NCBI RefSeq assembly: GCF_003730015.1
Contig: NZ_RJTU01000076.1
Coordinates: 1 to 38,486, forward strand
Source of the DNA: Epilithonimonas hominis
Lineage (GTDB): Bacteria; Bacteroidota; Bacteroidia; Flavobacteriales; Weeksellaceae
Direction: 5' to 3'
Length of the DNA stretch: 38,486 bases
Below the pieces are notes generated by a model. The model saw only the letters and a program-made list of their open reading frames with translations, was not told the origin of the DNA and searched no databases. The translations under genes were made by a program, and so were the position numbers. Positions 1 to 8,180 of this stretch are shown here, piece by piece; positions within the stretch are counted from its first letter, which is position 1; every line of letters starts with the position of its first letter.

Positions 1-324
1 ACGAATTATTACTTTTCATTCCAAATTTTATTTCATTTCTTATCCCGAACTCAGGTTATTTATTAAACCTACCAACTTTATCCCTAATAATTAAACAAAT
101 ATTTGATAACACCACTGAAAATCAAAAGGATTAATTTTATCTTTACCGCAATCATCTTTAACCTGGCTATGATGTAAAGCAATACTGGTTATCTTCTTAT
201 TCCATACCTTCGGATTATGATTTCCATAATCTTGGTGAAATATAAACGAATGGTAAGATCACGATCAATTTTATAGATATAAAATCCGAAAGCTTCAGAG
301 TATTATAATAACTGTATTGTATTC
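1..324. other. Gene-free left edge
   Basis: No complete gene is visible. One short open stretch on the plus strand (162-245, ending in TAA) reads as a protein-like peptide containing GYDVKQYW and DYDFHNLGEI, but it begins directly after an in-frame stop and has no start codon. It could be the worn end of a dead gene or chance. The rest is AT-rich sequence without a hairpin, promoter or repeat that I can support. Confidence 0.4.
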
Positions 325-1068
325 TTAAAATCTATACCCAAATGAAACTCCCGAGCGTACACCTAGCCATTTGGAATCCAAAGCGATAGTTGCGCCGGAC
401 GCATTGGTTGTGACCTTGTAATCAAATAATGAGATATCGAGATCCTGAATATCGGTATTAAGCTGATTTTGTTCCTCAACGGTAAGCGGTCTTCCTGATT
501 TCCCAATGATAGTTCCTGTTGCGCCACCATAGTGACCACCTATGAACCAAACATCCAACACCCAATTATCTTTTTTACCTAAGAGCCATTGAGCACCGAT
601 CATCAACCCAACATTGTTTGAGTTCGTCTTCCCAGAAAAAGCAATGGGAATTTTTTCACCTGGTGCATAGGATCTTCTGATGTATAGTTGTAGGTTACAT
701 TATCAACATCAAAATGAGAGTATCTATAATATGGAGCGATATAGAATCCGTGACCGTAACCTCGCCCAAGATATATTCTCGGTTCAAGAGTGAAATTACT
801 TCCGCCCATTCTTACATTATTAACATTATCGTCTTTAATATACTGGTCTACAAGCGGCACCTGCCCAGTGGGAATAAACCCGTAAGAAACCTGAACACCC
901 AACCTCTTTGTTATGGTTCTTTCGTAAGCAAACTGAAAATTCCGGAAGACAACTCCAGTAAGATTCATTTTTACAAGGTTTCTCTTTTCATCCGTTTGAG
1001 GATTTTGTTCCTGAGCTCTCATAGAAAAAGAGCAAAATAATATCAAAAAAAACATATAATCTATTCAT
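325..1068 (-). pseudogene. Outer-membrane beta-barrel protein (DUF3575-like), two frameshifts
   Basis: Two reading frames on the minus strand make one protein. The upstream part (1055-603) carries a signal-like start, an AQEQ cleavage region and barrel strands such as RIYLGRGYGHGFYIAPYYRY. The downstream part (606-325) continues with LMIGAQWLLGKKDNW and ends in GVSFGYRF, a typical barrel C-terminus. The frames join if the run of six A (minus-strand sense, near 648-653) had seven: the text then reads HQVKKIPIAFSGKTNSNN and flows into the second part. A second run, eight T at 1045-1052, also breaks the frame: with seven T the gene would start at the ATG at 1068 and give a normal signal peptide with an early Arg (MNRLYVFLILF). 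Repaired length is about 247 residues. A -7 box lies 18 bp upstream of that ATG. Either a decaying gene or homopolymer errors in the assembly; the family call rests on recall of DUF3575 proteins. Confidence 0.7.
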
Positions 1069-1086
1069 TACTTATAAATTTTATAT

Positions 1087-1094
1087 CAAATATA
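1087..1094 (-). promoter_or_regulatory. -7 box of the broken barrel gene
   Basis: TATATTTG on the minus strand matches the Bacteroidetes -7 consensus TAnnTTTG and ends 18 bp before the ATG at 1068. No clear -33 TTG is seen. Its position supports 1068 as the original start. Confidence 0.4.
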
Positions 1095-1128
1095 AAAAAT
1101 ATCCGAAAAACTTTTAATTTTATATGGA

Positions 1129-1569
1129 TTACTTTGCTTGAATGCTTAAAAAATAGTTTTCCAAGATTTTTCTTTGAGATGTAGTTAGATTTGCTTTAGG
1201 ATGATAATTGATATAAGAAGGCAAAGGCATCTGCTTACTCCTAATTGTTTCTATAGATTTTTGTATTGCGTTTTGCTTTATATCCTTATTATATGTTCCC
1301 CATTCGGAGAAGTTAAGATATTCTCTTCCTTCATTTATGTGATCCTTAACCGCCCAGGAAATCGGAGCTATATACGCATAGTTCGGATAGACTGTCTCAT
1401 TAGAATGACAGTCAAAGCAAGCATTTTTCAATAATGAACGGACATCTTGCGGCGTTTTATAAATGTCCGTAAAATTATTATTTTTGTCCACAGGTTTATT
1501 TTCCCTGTCGATGGGAATTAATTGTATAGTCAAGAAGGCTACAGCCATCCACAAAATTATCTTCTTCAA
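1129..1569 (-). CDS. Haem-binding domain protein (single CxxCH)
   Basis: Small membrane-anchored or exported protein with one c-type haem site. The N-terminus (KKIILWMAVAFLTIQLI) is a signal anchor or signal peptide without a lipobox. The haem motif CFDCH lies near residue 51, and a Met in KQMPLPSY near residue 115 is a plausible distal ligand. This arrangement fits the Bacteroidetes haem-binding domain family (Haem_bd) rather than classical cytochrome c. Start choice: the only usable start is TTG at 1569, because an in-frame TAA lies a few codons upstream and no ATG is near. The TTG overlaps the TGA stop of the preceding lipoprotein gene (TTGA), so the two are probably translationally coupled. 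Electron-transfer partner unknown. Confidence 0.8.
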   Translation of the reverse strand: MKKIILWMAVAFLTIQLIPIDRENKPVDKNNNFTDIYKTPQDVRSLLKNACFDCHSNETVYPNYAYIAPISWAVKDHINEGREYLNFSEWGTYNKDIKQNAIQKSIETIRSKQMPLPSYINYHPKANLTTSQRKILENYFLSIQAK

Positions 1570-3218
1570 TTGACCGACTGTTCTTCTTTAGTTAAATCCC
1601 AATTTTCATTAATTTCCCACATCGGACGAATATTGATTTTGGTCATTATATCCTTGTCTCCTGCTTTTTTATAAAGATAGACATCTTCCGATAAAGTTTC
1701 AGTTGCGAAATCTGAACTGTCCCAGAAACCGTTATCATTATTATCTACCAAAATTCTTAATTTATATGATGCTGGTTTGAGATTGATAAACTTTATTAAT
1801 GACTCATTGGAAAACTTCTGATAGACGGTTTCATTCTTATCATTCAGCAATTGAATCCAAAAATTATGCTCAGGCTTATTGACAAGATTTACTGTAAAAC
1901 TTCCGAATTCTTCTGGCTTGGCGGCTTCAAAATCGAAGCGAACACTTTCGCTTAATCTGTTATAAAAAGAAATCACTGTATTTTTCGGAACCGTAAGCTT
2001 GTATTTTTTCCCAACGACAAAATTCGATTTTATGACTACTTGTGTAGAATCTAACTCAGAAATCTTTGCCGTGAAGTTCTGCGATATGCTATCAGATTCC
2101 AGTTTCCAGTTTTCCGGCTGAATTTTATTGATGATATAATTAGAAGCGAATCTAAAATTAGAACCCGGCGCAAGTTCATTGGAAAAAGGATTCGAAACCG
2201 TCATATCTTCCTTCGCTGGTTTCTTGTAGAAAATAGAAACCGTATCTTGTTTTGCTCCGATATCATAAGAAAATTTGAGGTTTTCACTTACAGCTACACC
2301 AATGTTTTCTTTTCCTGCATCAAACCAAACCTTCACAGAATCCGATCTTAGTTTATGTGTGACTTTATAATCAGCAGGTTTTTCGCCAACTCTTTTTACA
2401 ATTACTTTTTCAGGGTTACCTTCGAAACTCATTACAACACCACCAACAGAAGCCACCATTTCTTGATACTTGATTGCTTTTTTAGAAGGGAAAATTTTAA
2501 GTTTCATTCCAGAAATACTTGACTCAAGATTAATTTCTTGCTTTTGAAAAGCTACACTTTCTTTTCCTAAATCGTAAATGGAGTTATTATTCTCATCATC
2601 AAAACCAATAATTTTATATTTTCCTGGCGTAAGATAATTCAGTTCAAAATAACCATCTGGATCCGCTTTCGTTATATAGTAAGGTTTTTGGCGGTAATTC
2701 ATCGTATCTTTAACCTGATAAAGTCCGATTACCAGATTTCTATCTTTCCCTTCCGAGTTTTTATCACTACCCAAGGCATCAGAAATAGTTCCACTGATGA
2801 AGAGATCATCAATCTTGTCTCCTGTAGAAAAAGCAAAATTGAAATAAGGCAAAGGATTGCTCTCATTGAGATCTACCACAGAGTTTCCGAAGTTGAAATT
2901 ATACGTTGTATTAGCCTGCAACGTATCTTTCCATTGTATCTGGAGGTATTTATTCCCCATGGATGAGGGAATAATCTTGGTGTATTTTATTGGCGGAGAA
3001 ATAATTAGATTCTTATTGATATCCTTCAGCGTTATATATTCATCAAAATCGATTCTTAATTCTTTAAGATCTCTGGGAACATTAATCCTTGTGGTATCGA
3101 TATTAGACCCAACCATTTTCGGAGGAATTGTATCTTTACCACCACCAATGGGCGAACCCACTCTGGCACAACTTACCAAAACCAACGCCAAAAAAAGCCA
3201 AAGAAGAAACTGCTTCAT
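1566..3218 (-). CDS. Ig-like domain lipoprotein
   Basis: A 550-residue surface or periplasmic lipoprotein. The signal peptide ends in a lipobox, LVSC (Cys near residue 17), followed by RVGSPIGGGKDTIPPK, the usual opening of Bacteroidetes proteins with an N-terminal SbsA-type Ig-like (Big_5) domain (about residues 25-130). The middle (about 135-235) resembles a carboxypeptidase-regulatory fold, with GYFELNYLTPGKYKIIGF followed by DDENNN. The end repeats a similar theme (LKPASYKLRILVDNNDNG). No catalytic site is evident. An upstream in-frame TTG at 3224 is rejected because ATG at 3218 gives the canonical signal peptide MKQFLLWLF. Two TAnnTTTG boxes lie upstream on the minus strand (3276-3283 and 3222-3229), so the true promoter is uncertain. 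Stop overlaps the start of the haem-binding gene. Function is unknown; a role in cell-envelope structure is inference. Confidence 0.8.
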   Translation of the reverse strand: MKQFLLWLFLALVLVSCARVGSPIGGGKDTIPPKMVGSNIDTTRINVPRDLKELRIDFDEYITLKDINKNLIISPPIKYTKIIPSSMGNKYLQIQWKDTLQANTTYNFNFGNSVVDLNESNPLPYFNFAFSTGDKIDDLFISGTISDALGSDKNSEGKDRNLVIGLYQVKDTMNYRQKPYYITKADPDGYFELNYLTPGKYKIIGFDDENNNSIYDLGKESVAFQKQEINLESSISGMKLKIFPSKKAIKYQEMVASVGGVVMSFEGNPEKVIVKRVGEKPADYKVTHKLRSDSVKVWFDAGKENIGVAVSENLKFSYDIGAKQDTVSIFYKKPAKEDMTVSNPFSNELAPGSNFRFASNYIINKIQPENWKLESDSISQNFTAKISELDSTQVVIKSNFVVGKKYKLTVPKNTVISFYNRLSESVRFDFEAAKPEEFGSFTVNLVNKPEHNFWIQLLNDKNETVYQKFSNESLIKFINLKPASYKLRILVDNNDNGFWDSSDFATETLSEDVYLYKKAGDKDIMTKINIRPMWEINENWDLTKEEQSVN

Positions 3219-3357
3219 TATCAAAATTAGATATTAGAAATGAGACTTTAGATCTTGCACTAAAATCTTAATCAGCAAAAATAAGCAAACTTTGAGACAA
3301 AATACTTTAGTTAATTGTAAAGTAAGTTAAATTGAAAATAAAAAACGAGTTTTAAAA

Positions 3358-4518
3358 TTAAAACTCATTATAGATGTACTTCAAAATATCTTTATCCATT
3401 TCGGTTATTGCGATTTTTCTGCGTTCCATTGCTTTTTCTGCAACTTCGTAAGATTTTTCGAGTTTAAATTTTTCATCACCCTTCATTCCGCCCCAAGAAA
3501 AACTATCCACTAAGTTTGGTGGAAAACCGGATTTGAAAATATTTGCTGCGACGCCCACAACTGTTCCCGTATTTAATTGAGTATTGATTGCAGTTTTGGA
3601 ATGATCGCCCATTATCAGCCCGCAAAATTGCAAACCAGTATCAAGAAATCGTTTCCTTCTATAATTCCAAAGTTTTACCGAAGCGTAATTATTTTTAAGA
3701 TTTGATGAATTGGTATCTGCGCCCAGATTACACCATTCTCCAATCACAGAATTACCAACAAAACCATCGTGCCCTTTATTGGAATATCCGAAAATTACAA
3801 TATTATTGACCTCACCACCTACTTTTGAATGTGGACCAATCGTAGTTCCGCCATATAATTTGGTTCCAAGATTAATTTTTGATTCTTCGCAAAGTGCTAA
3901 TGAACCTCGGATATTAGAACCTTCCATAATCTCGGCATTTTTTCCGATGTAGATTTTTCCGGTTTTGCAATTGAGGGTTGAAAATTCTATCGTTCCACCT
4001 TCTTCGATGAAAAGATTTTCTTTTTCACCGATAAATCCATTGGTTGAAGATAATTCTTGAGACGTTCTACCTTCTGTAATTAATTTAAAATCAAAATTAA
4101 TCGCAAAATCATTATTGGAAAAGATATCGGTTGGTTTTTCAATAAATAATAATTTCTCGTGAATATCCGTCATTTTATTGATCTGATTCAATGAAAAATT
4201 CTCCATATTGATGTTTGCTACCAAAACTTCGTTTTCATAAACCAGAGCTTCACCAGGCTGAAGTTCTTTAATTTGCTTCAAAACCTCGTCTGAAGGGAAG
4301 AAATTCGGAACAATGAAAAGACTTTGCTTTGGTTCTGGCTTTTTGAATTTTTCCTGAAGATAATTTTCTGTAATGTAGAAAACCTCATCAATATCCAGCA
4401 ATTTTTTCCATCTTTCTGAGAAAGTCAGGATTCCCATCCGCATTTCTGCAACTGGTCTTGTAAAAGTTAGTGGAAGAAAATCTTCCCAATATTGTGCGTC
4501 TGAAAATACAAGCTGCAT
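3358..4518 (-). CDS. GlmU-family sugar nucleotidyltransferase-like protein
   Basis: 386 residues. The N-terminus MQLVFSDAQYWEDFLPLTFTRPVAEMRMG is characteristic of the Bacteroidetes GlmU-family proteins (putative UDP-GlcNAc diphosphorylase/acetyltransferase relatives). From about residue 150 a left-handed beta-helix follows, recognisable as hexapeptide repeats (IYIGKNAEIMEGSNIRG, INLGTKLYGGTTIGPHSKVGG), ending in a short helical tail. The classical pyrophosphorylase loop LAAGxGTRM of true GlmU is absent, so activity may differ; a role in activated-sugar metabolism for the envelope is the family assumption. The gene stands between a dispersed repeat region upstream and an intergenic gap downstream, without an obvious partner. 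Confidence 0.85.
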   Translation of the reverse strand: MQLVFSDAQYWEDFLPLTFTRPVAEMRMGILTFSERWKKLLDIDEVFYITENYLQEKFKKPEPKQSLFIVPNFFPSDEVLKQIKELQPGEALVYENEVLVANINMENFSLNQINKMTDIHEKLLFIEKPTDIFSNNDFAINFDFKLITEGRTSQELSSTNGFIGEKENLFIEEGGTIEFSTLNCKTGKIYIGKNAEIMEGSNIRGSLALCEESKINLGTKLYGGTTIGPHSKVGGEVNNIVIFGYSNKGHDGFVGNSVIGEWCNLGADTNSSNLKNNYASVKLWNYRRKRFLDTGLQFCGLIMGDHSKTAINTQLNTGTVVGVAANIFKSGFPPNLVDSFSWGGMKGDEKFKLEKSYEVAEKAMERRKIAITEMDKDILKYIYNEF

Positions 4519-4520
4519 TT

Positions 4521-4606
4521 TTTAGATGTTAGATGTTAGACTTAAGATGTTAGACAAAAGTGCTTGAAATCTAATTCTTCACTTCCAGAGTCTAATATCT
4601 ATCTTT
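4521..4606. repeat. TTAGA-rich dispersed repeat, copy 1
   Basis: The gap holds three close copies of AGATGTTAGA-like words followed by a partly inverted segment (GTCTAATATCTATC). The same style of sequence occurs at 8092-8176. It looks like a dispersed intergenic inverted repeat rather than a regulatory site. Confidence 0.5.
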
Positions 4607-4610
4607 AGCA

Positions 4611-4649
4611 AAATTAACAAAAAAACCTCTCGGAAATCCGAAAGGTTTT
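4611..4649 (-). terminator. Rho-independent terminator after rpmE2
   Basis: On the minus strand a 12-bp stem (arms 4637-4648 and 4623-4634, one U-G wobble, two-base loop) is followed by a run of T and then TTAATTTTG. It sits about 25 bp after the rpmE2 stop. Confidence 0.85.
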
Positions 4650-4672
4650 GATATTTGTAAAATAGGCTAAGA

Positions 4673-4924
4673 TTACTTAGCGAATTTTTTGTATTTGTTC
4701 ATAAACTTATCAACTCTACCGGCAGTATCTACCAATTTGGTTTTACCTGTGTAGAAAGGGTGAGAAGTAGAAGAGATCTCCATTTTGATCAAAGGATATT
4801 CAGTTCCTTCGTACTCGATGGTGTCTTTGGTTTCAGCTGTAGATTTGCAAAGGAACATTTCTTCGTTACTCATATCTTTGAAAACTACTAATCTATAATT
4901 TTCTGGGTGTATGCCTTGTTTCAT
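4673..4924 (-). CDS. rpmE2: 50S ribosomal protein L31 type B
   Basis: 83 residues. It matches type-B bL31: it opens [17 protein letters not shown] and contains the [11 protein letters not shown] motif and a basic C-terminus ([10 protein letters not shown]). It lacks the zinc-binding CxxC pairs of type A, so it should work without zinc. It has its own consensus promoter and a strong terminator, so it is a single-gene unit separate from the phenylacetate genes upstream. Confidence 0.97.
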   Translation of the reverse strand: MKQGIHPENYRLVVFKDMSNEEMFLCKSTAETKDTIEYEGTEYPLIKMEISSTSHPFYTGKTKLVDTAGRVDKFMNKYKKFAK

Positions 4925-5000
4925 TTTCAGAATTTTTAAAATAATTATTAAAATATGAGCTCAGGACGTAATGGATCCACTCTGCTCTGGTTTTGGTCTG

Positions 5001-5031
5001 CAAAAATAATAATAATTTTTTATTCTGCAAA
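5001..5031 (-). promoter_or_regulatory. rpmE2 promoter (TTTG-N19-TATTTTTG)
   Basis: Minus strand: the -33 box TTTG (5031-5028) and the -7 box TATTTTTG (5008-5001) are separated by exactly 19 bp, the Bacteroidetes sigma consensus. The inferred transcript start near 4995 gives a 5' leader of about 70 nt that contains GAGC/GCTC complementary words. I cannot show that the leader is regulatory. Confidence 0.75.
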
Positions 5032-5043
5032 TTTTATTAGCAA

Positions 5044-5799
5044 TTACTTCTTCTTAAACTGATTGATCGCATTGACAGTAAACTCAGAAAGCACCAATTG
5101 CCCACTGACAGCAGCACGTTCTGTCAAGAGCTGATCCCAATCATCCGTGCCTTTCCAAAAGACTTCTTTCAATTTTGTCATTGCGTCCGGACTGGATTGG
5201 GCTAATTTTTCTGCTAACAGATTAATTTCCGCATCCATTTTTTCAGGCGTTTCATAAACATCCTGATACATACTTTTTTCCTGCGCCCATTCTGCGGAAT
5301 AAAATTCGGTGGCATTAATGGCTAATTGTGCAAAAGACGAAGTCCCAATTTTTCTTTCTACAACCGGACCAATAACAAAAGGTCCGATTCCGACCGCCAA
5401 TTCACTTAGTTTGACAGAGGCATTTTCTGTCGCAAAAGTATAATCTGCAGCACACGCAATTCCAACACCACCACCAACAGCTTTTCCGTGGATTCTGGCG
5501 ATAATTAGTTTTGGAGATTTTCGCATTGCATTGATGACATTTGCAAAACCAGAGAAAAACGTTTTTCCAGTTTCAAAATCTTTGATAGAGATCAATTCGT
5601 CAAAAGATGCTCCTGCACAAAAGGCTTTTTCGCCTCCACTTTTCAGAATAATGACTTTGACCTCATCATTTTTACTAAGATTATTAATCTCTTCAACAAG
5701 ATTTCTAAGTTGAGAACTCGGCATCGAATTACTTTGAGGATGAAAAAACTCGATGGTTCCGATTCCGTTTTCTATGTTTGATGTTACGTAAGCTTCCAT
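5044..5799 (-). CDS. Enoyl-CoA hydratase/isomerase (crotonase) family, phenylacetate cluster
   Basis: 251-residue crotonase, last gene of the phenylacetate block. The oxyanion-hole region FCAGASFDE is at residues 60-68 and the second oxyanion glycine region HGKAVGGGVGIACAAD at 104-119. The Glu that follows GGGC in classical enoyl-CoA hydratase is Gly113 here, while the second acid (Glu133, in KLSELAVGIG) is kept. The segment GIGPFVIGPVV resembles methylglutaconyl-CoA hydratase (LiuC-like) proteins more than PaaF. By position it should act as 2,3-dehydroadipyl-CoA hydratase (PaaF role) or the ring epoxide isomerase (PaaG role); the canonical pathway needs both and only one crotonase is here. 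I therefore leave the symbol empty. Confidence 0.85.
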   Translation of the reverse strand: MEAYVTSNIENGIGTIEFFHPQSNSMPSSQLRNLVEEINNLSKNDEVKVIILKSGGEKAFCAGASFDELISIKDFETGKTFFSGFANVINAMRKSPKLIIARIHGKAVGGGVGIACAADYTFATENASVKLSELAVGIGPFVIGPVVERKIGTSSFAQLAINATEFYSAEWAQEKSMYQDVYETPEKMDAEINLLAEKLAQSSPDAMTKLKEVFWKGTDDWDQLLTERAAVSGQLVLSEFTVNAINQFKKK

Positions 5800-5844
5800 T
5801 TTTGTTGTATGTTAATAATTGTCTGTTGATGGTTAATAATATAT

Positions 5845-5985
5845 CGAATCTGTAACCCCGCCTAAGTGGAAATCCTTTTTTGCTTTGACTAAAAGTTCTA
5901 TTTAAACTGAAATGTTCTGCAACAAAGATTGACTCCGTCGAACCACTCCGTTAGGTTTGGGAGCGGAAGGCGGATTATGCTGTCC
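5845..5985. repeat. Structured dispersed repeat (GAGCGGA element), copy 1
   Basis: About 140 bp in the crotonase-paaZ gap, homologous to 13815-13925. Shared blocks are CGAATCTG, GGAAATCCTTTTTTGC, AGTTCTATTTAAACTGAAAT and GGGAGCGGAAGGCGGATTA. CTTTTTTGC and GCAACAAAG can pair across the AT-rich centre with one mismatch. Compared with copy 2 it carries about 27 extra bases before GGGAGCGG. The rest of the 242-bp gap shows no promoter box. Confidence 0.8.
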
Positions 5986-6041
5986 AAATTACAAAACTTT
6001 GGAAACACTTGATTCTTTTTACTTTTATCTTGTTTCTTAAT

Positions 6042-8087
6042 TTATTCTTGATTAAGTTTTTTGACCATTGTTAGAATTGTAGCAATCGCAACTGTTTCTC
6101 CGGTTTCGTCATAAACGTCAACTAACCAACGAACAATTCCTTTTGCAATATCTTCTTCGTCGCGTTTTTCCTGATTGATTTTTTCTTTGCAGGTAAACTT
6201 CACACCAATTGTCATTCCGGGATAAACGGGTTTTACAAATCGACATTCGTCCAAACCATAATTCAGTAAAACTGGGCCTTTTCTGGCATCAACAAACAAA
6301 CCTGCGGCTTTACTTAAAATGAAATAGCCGTGTGCAACACGTCCTTCGAAGATTGTTCCTTCCAAAGAAGTCGCATCCATATGTGCGTAAAAATTATCGC
6401 CGGAAACATTAGCAAAATTGGTAATGTCAGATTCCGTAACGGTATGTTTTGCAGTAATGTAAGTTTCCCCGATTTTCAGATCTTCAAAATGTTTTCTGAA
6501 TGGATGAATGTTATCTTCCCATTGTTTTCCTCCATATTGATATTGCTGAGTAATGTGTGTCAAAGTCGTTGGCGAACCTTGAATCGCCGTGCGTTGCATA
6601 TAATGCAGAACGCCGCGTTTTCCGCCCATTTCTTCTCCACCGCCAGCTCTTCCCGGACCTCCGTGAATCAGCATTGGCAATGGCGAACCGTGACCTGTAC
6701 TTTCTTTCGCACAATCGGAATTGAGAATCAAAATCCTTCCGTGCATCGATGCGGCTCCGATGACGAAATCCCTCGCAAAATCGTCATCAGCCGTCACCAC
6801 CGAACAACAAAGCGACCCTTTTCCCATTCTCGCTAACTCAATCGCTTCGTCCAAATTATTATAAGGAATGATTGTACTCACAGGTCCAAAAGCTTCGATA
6901 TTGTGACAATCTGTATATTTAAAAGGGTCTGAATTAAGGAATAAAATCGGGGAAATGAAAGCGCCTTTGTTTTTGTCCGCACCTTTTACTTCAAAATTTT
7001 CCAGATTTCCAAAAACAATTTCCTGAGTTTTGGATAATTCCTGAACTTTCTCAGAAACTTCTTTCACCTGGTCTTTATTCGCCAAAGCGCCCATTCTAAC
7101 ACCTTCAACATTCGGGTCGCCGATAATTACGGTTGAAAGTCTTTGTCCAAGCGCAATCTGAACATCTTCTACCAAATTTGCAGGAACCAGCAATCGTCTG
7201 ACTGCTGTACATTTTTGTCCCGCTTTGGTCGTCATTTCACGAACTGCTTCCTTGATGAACAAACCAAATTCCGCAGTTCCAGGTTTTGCATCTTCTCCTA
7301 AAACCATCGCATTCAAAGAGTCTGCTTCCAGGTTGAAAGGAACAGATTCTTCAATAATTTTCGGATGCGCTTTCAGCATTTTTCCTGTGGAAGCCGAACC
7401 TGTAAACGTTACAACATCTTCCATTGTCACATTATCCAGAATTCCATTGGCTGAACCGCAAATCAACTGTAAACTTCCTTCAGGTAAAATTTGGGAAGCG
7501 ATGATTTCTTTAACCACTACTTCCGTCAGGAAACTTGTTGCAGTTGCAGGTTTTACGATTGCCGGAACACCGGCCAAAAGATTGACCGCAATTTTCTCCA
7601 ACATTCCCCAAACCGGAAAATTAAATGCATTAATATGAATCGCCACACCACGTTTCGGCGTACAAATATGATGACCGATGAAAGTTCCCTCTTTGGAGAG
7701 TTTAACCGAATCGCCATCTATATAATAAGGTAAGTCCGGAAACTGTCTTCTCAACGATGCATTCGAAAATAAATTTCCAATTCCACCTTCGATATCCACC
7801 CAAGAATCTGCTTTGGTTGCGCCCGTTGCCCAGCTTACTTTGTAGAAAATATCTTTCTTTTCCATCAGATGAAAAGCGAGTTTCTTCAACATCAAGCCTC
7901 TTTCCTGAAAAGTCAATTTTCTAAGAGCCGGACCACCAATTTTTCTGGCATAATTCATCATTTCGCCAAAATCCAAGCCTTTGGAAGTCGCCGTTGCTAC
8001 CAATTCTCCATTGATAGCATTATATAAAGCCTGCCCTTCTCCTTCACCTTTTATCCATCTGCCGAGCGCGTAATTTTCTAGTTGCAT
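6042..8087 (-). CDS. paaZ: Bifunctional ring-opening protein PaaZ (ALDH + MaoC hydratase)
   Basis: 681 residues, full length for PaaZ. The N-terminal aldehyde dehydrogenase domain (about 1-520) has the NAD loop FTGSASTG (228-235), the general base Glu254 in FNLEADSLN and the catalytic Cys293 in GQKCTAVRR. The C-terminal MaoC/hot-dog domain (about 540-681) has SGDNFYAH (562-569) with the Asp564/His569 pair. The hydratase domain opens the oxepin-CoA ring and the dehydrogenase domain oxidises the resulting aldehyde to 3-oxo-5,6-dehydrosuberyl-CoA. Gaps on both sides are filled with dispersed repeats. Confidence 0.96.
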   Translation of the reverse strand: MQLENYALGRWIKGEGEGQALYNAINGELVATATSKGLDFGEMMNYARKIGGPALRKLTFQERGLMLKKLAFHLMEKKDIFYKVSWATGATKADSWVDIEGGIGNLFSNASLRRQFPDLPYYIDGDSVKLSKEGTFIGHHICTPKRGVAIHINAFNFPVWGMLEKIAVNLLAGVPAIVKPATATSFLTEVVVKEIIASQILPEGSLQLICGSANGILDNVTMEDVVTFTGSASTGKMLKAHPKIIEESVPFNLEADSLNAMVLGEDAKPGTAEFGLFIKEAVREMTTKAGQKCTAVRRLLVPANLVEDVQIALGQRLSTVIIGDPNVEGVRMGALANKDQVKEVSEKVQELSKTQEIVFGNLENFEVKGADKNKGAFISPILFLNSDPFKYTDCHNIEAFGPVSTIIPYNNLDEAIELARMGKGSLCCSVVTADDDFARDFVIGAASMHGRILILNSDCAKESTGHGSPLPMLIHGGPGRAGGGEEMGGKRGVLHYMQRTAIQGSPTTLTHITQQYQYGGKQWEDNIHPFRKHFEDLKIGETYITAKHTVTESDITNFANVSGDNFYAHMDATSLEGTIFEGRVAHGYFILSKAAGLFVDARKGPVLLNYGLDECRFVKPVYPGMTIGVKFTCKEKINQEKRDEEDIAKGIVRWLVDVYDETGETVAIATILTMVKKLNQE

Positions 8088-8091
8088 AATT

Positions 8092-8176
8092 TTTTAGAAT
8101 TTAGAGGTTAGAATTTAGAATTTAGAGGTTAGATGAGGCAAGGTCTAACATCTAATTTCTAGCTTCTAATATCTTT
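8092..8176. repeat. TTAGA-rich dispersed repeat, copy 2
   Basis: The whole paaZ-paaJ gap consists of repeated AGAATTTAGAGGTTAGA words followed by an inverted half (TCTAACATCTAATTTCTAGC). TTAGATG and CATCTAA form arms. Similar in style to 4521-4606. Confidence 0.6.
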
Positions 8177-8180
8177 GTTT

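Noticed and set aside
6330-6836. 168-codon plus-strand frame opposite paaZ
   Set aside because: Antisense to conserved paaZ motifs and has low-quality composition; a shadow frame.
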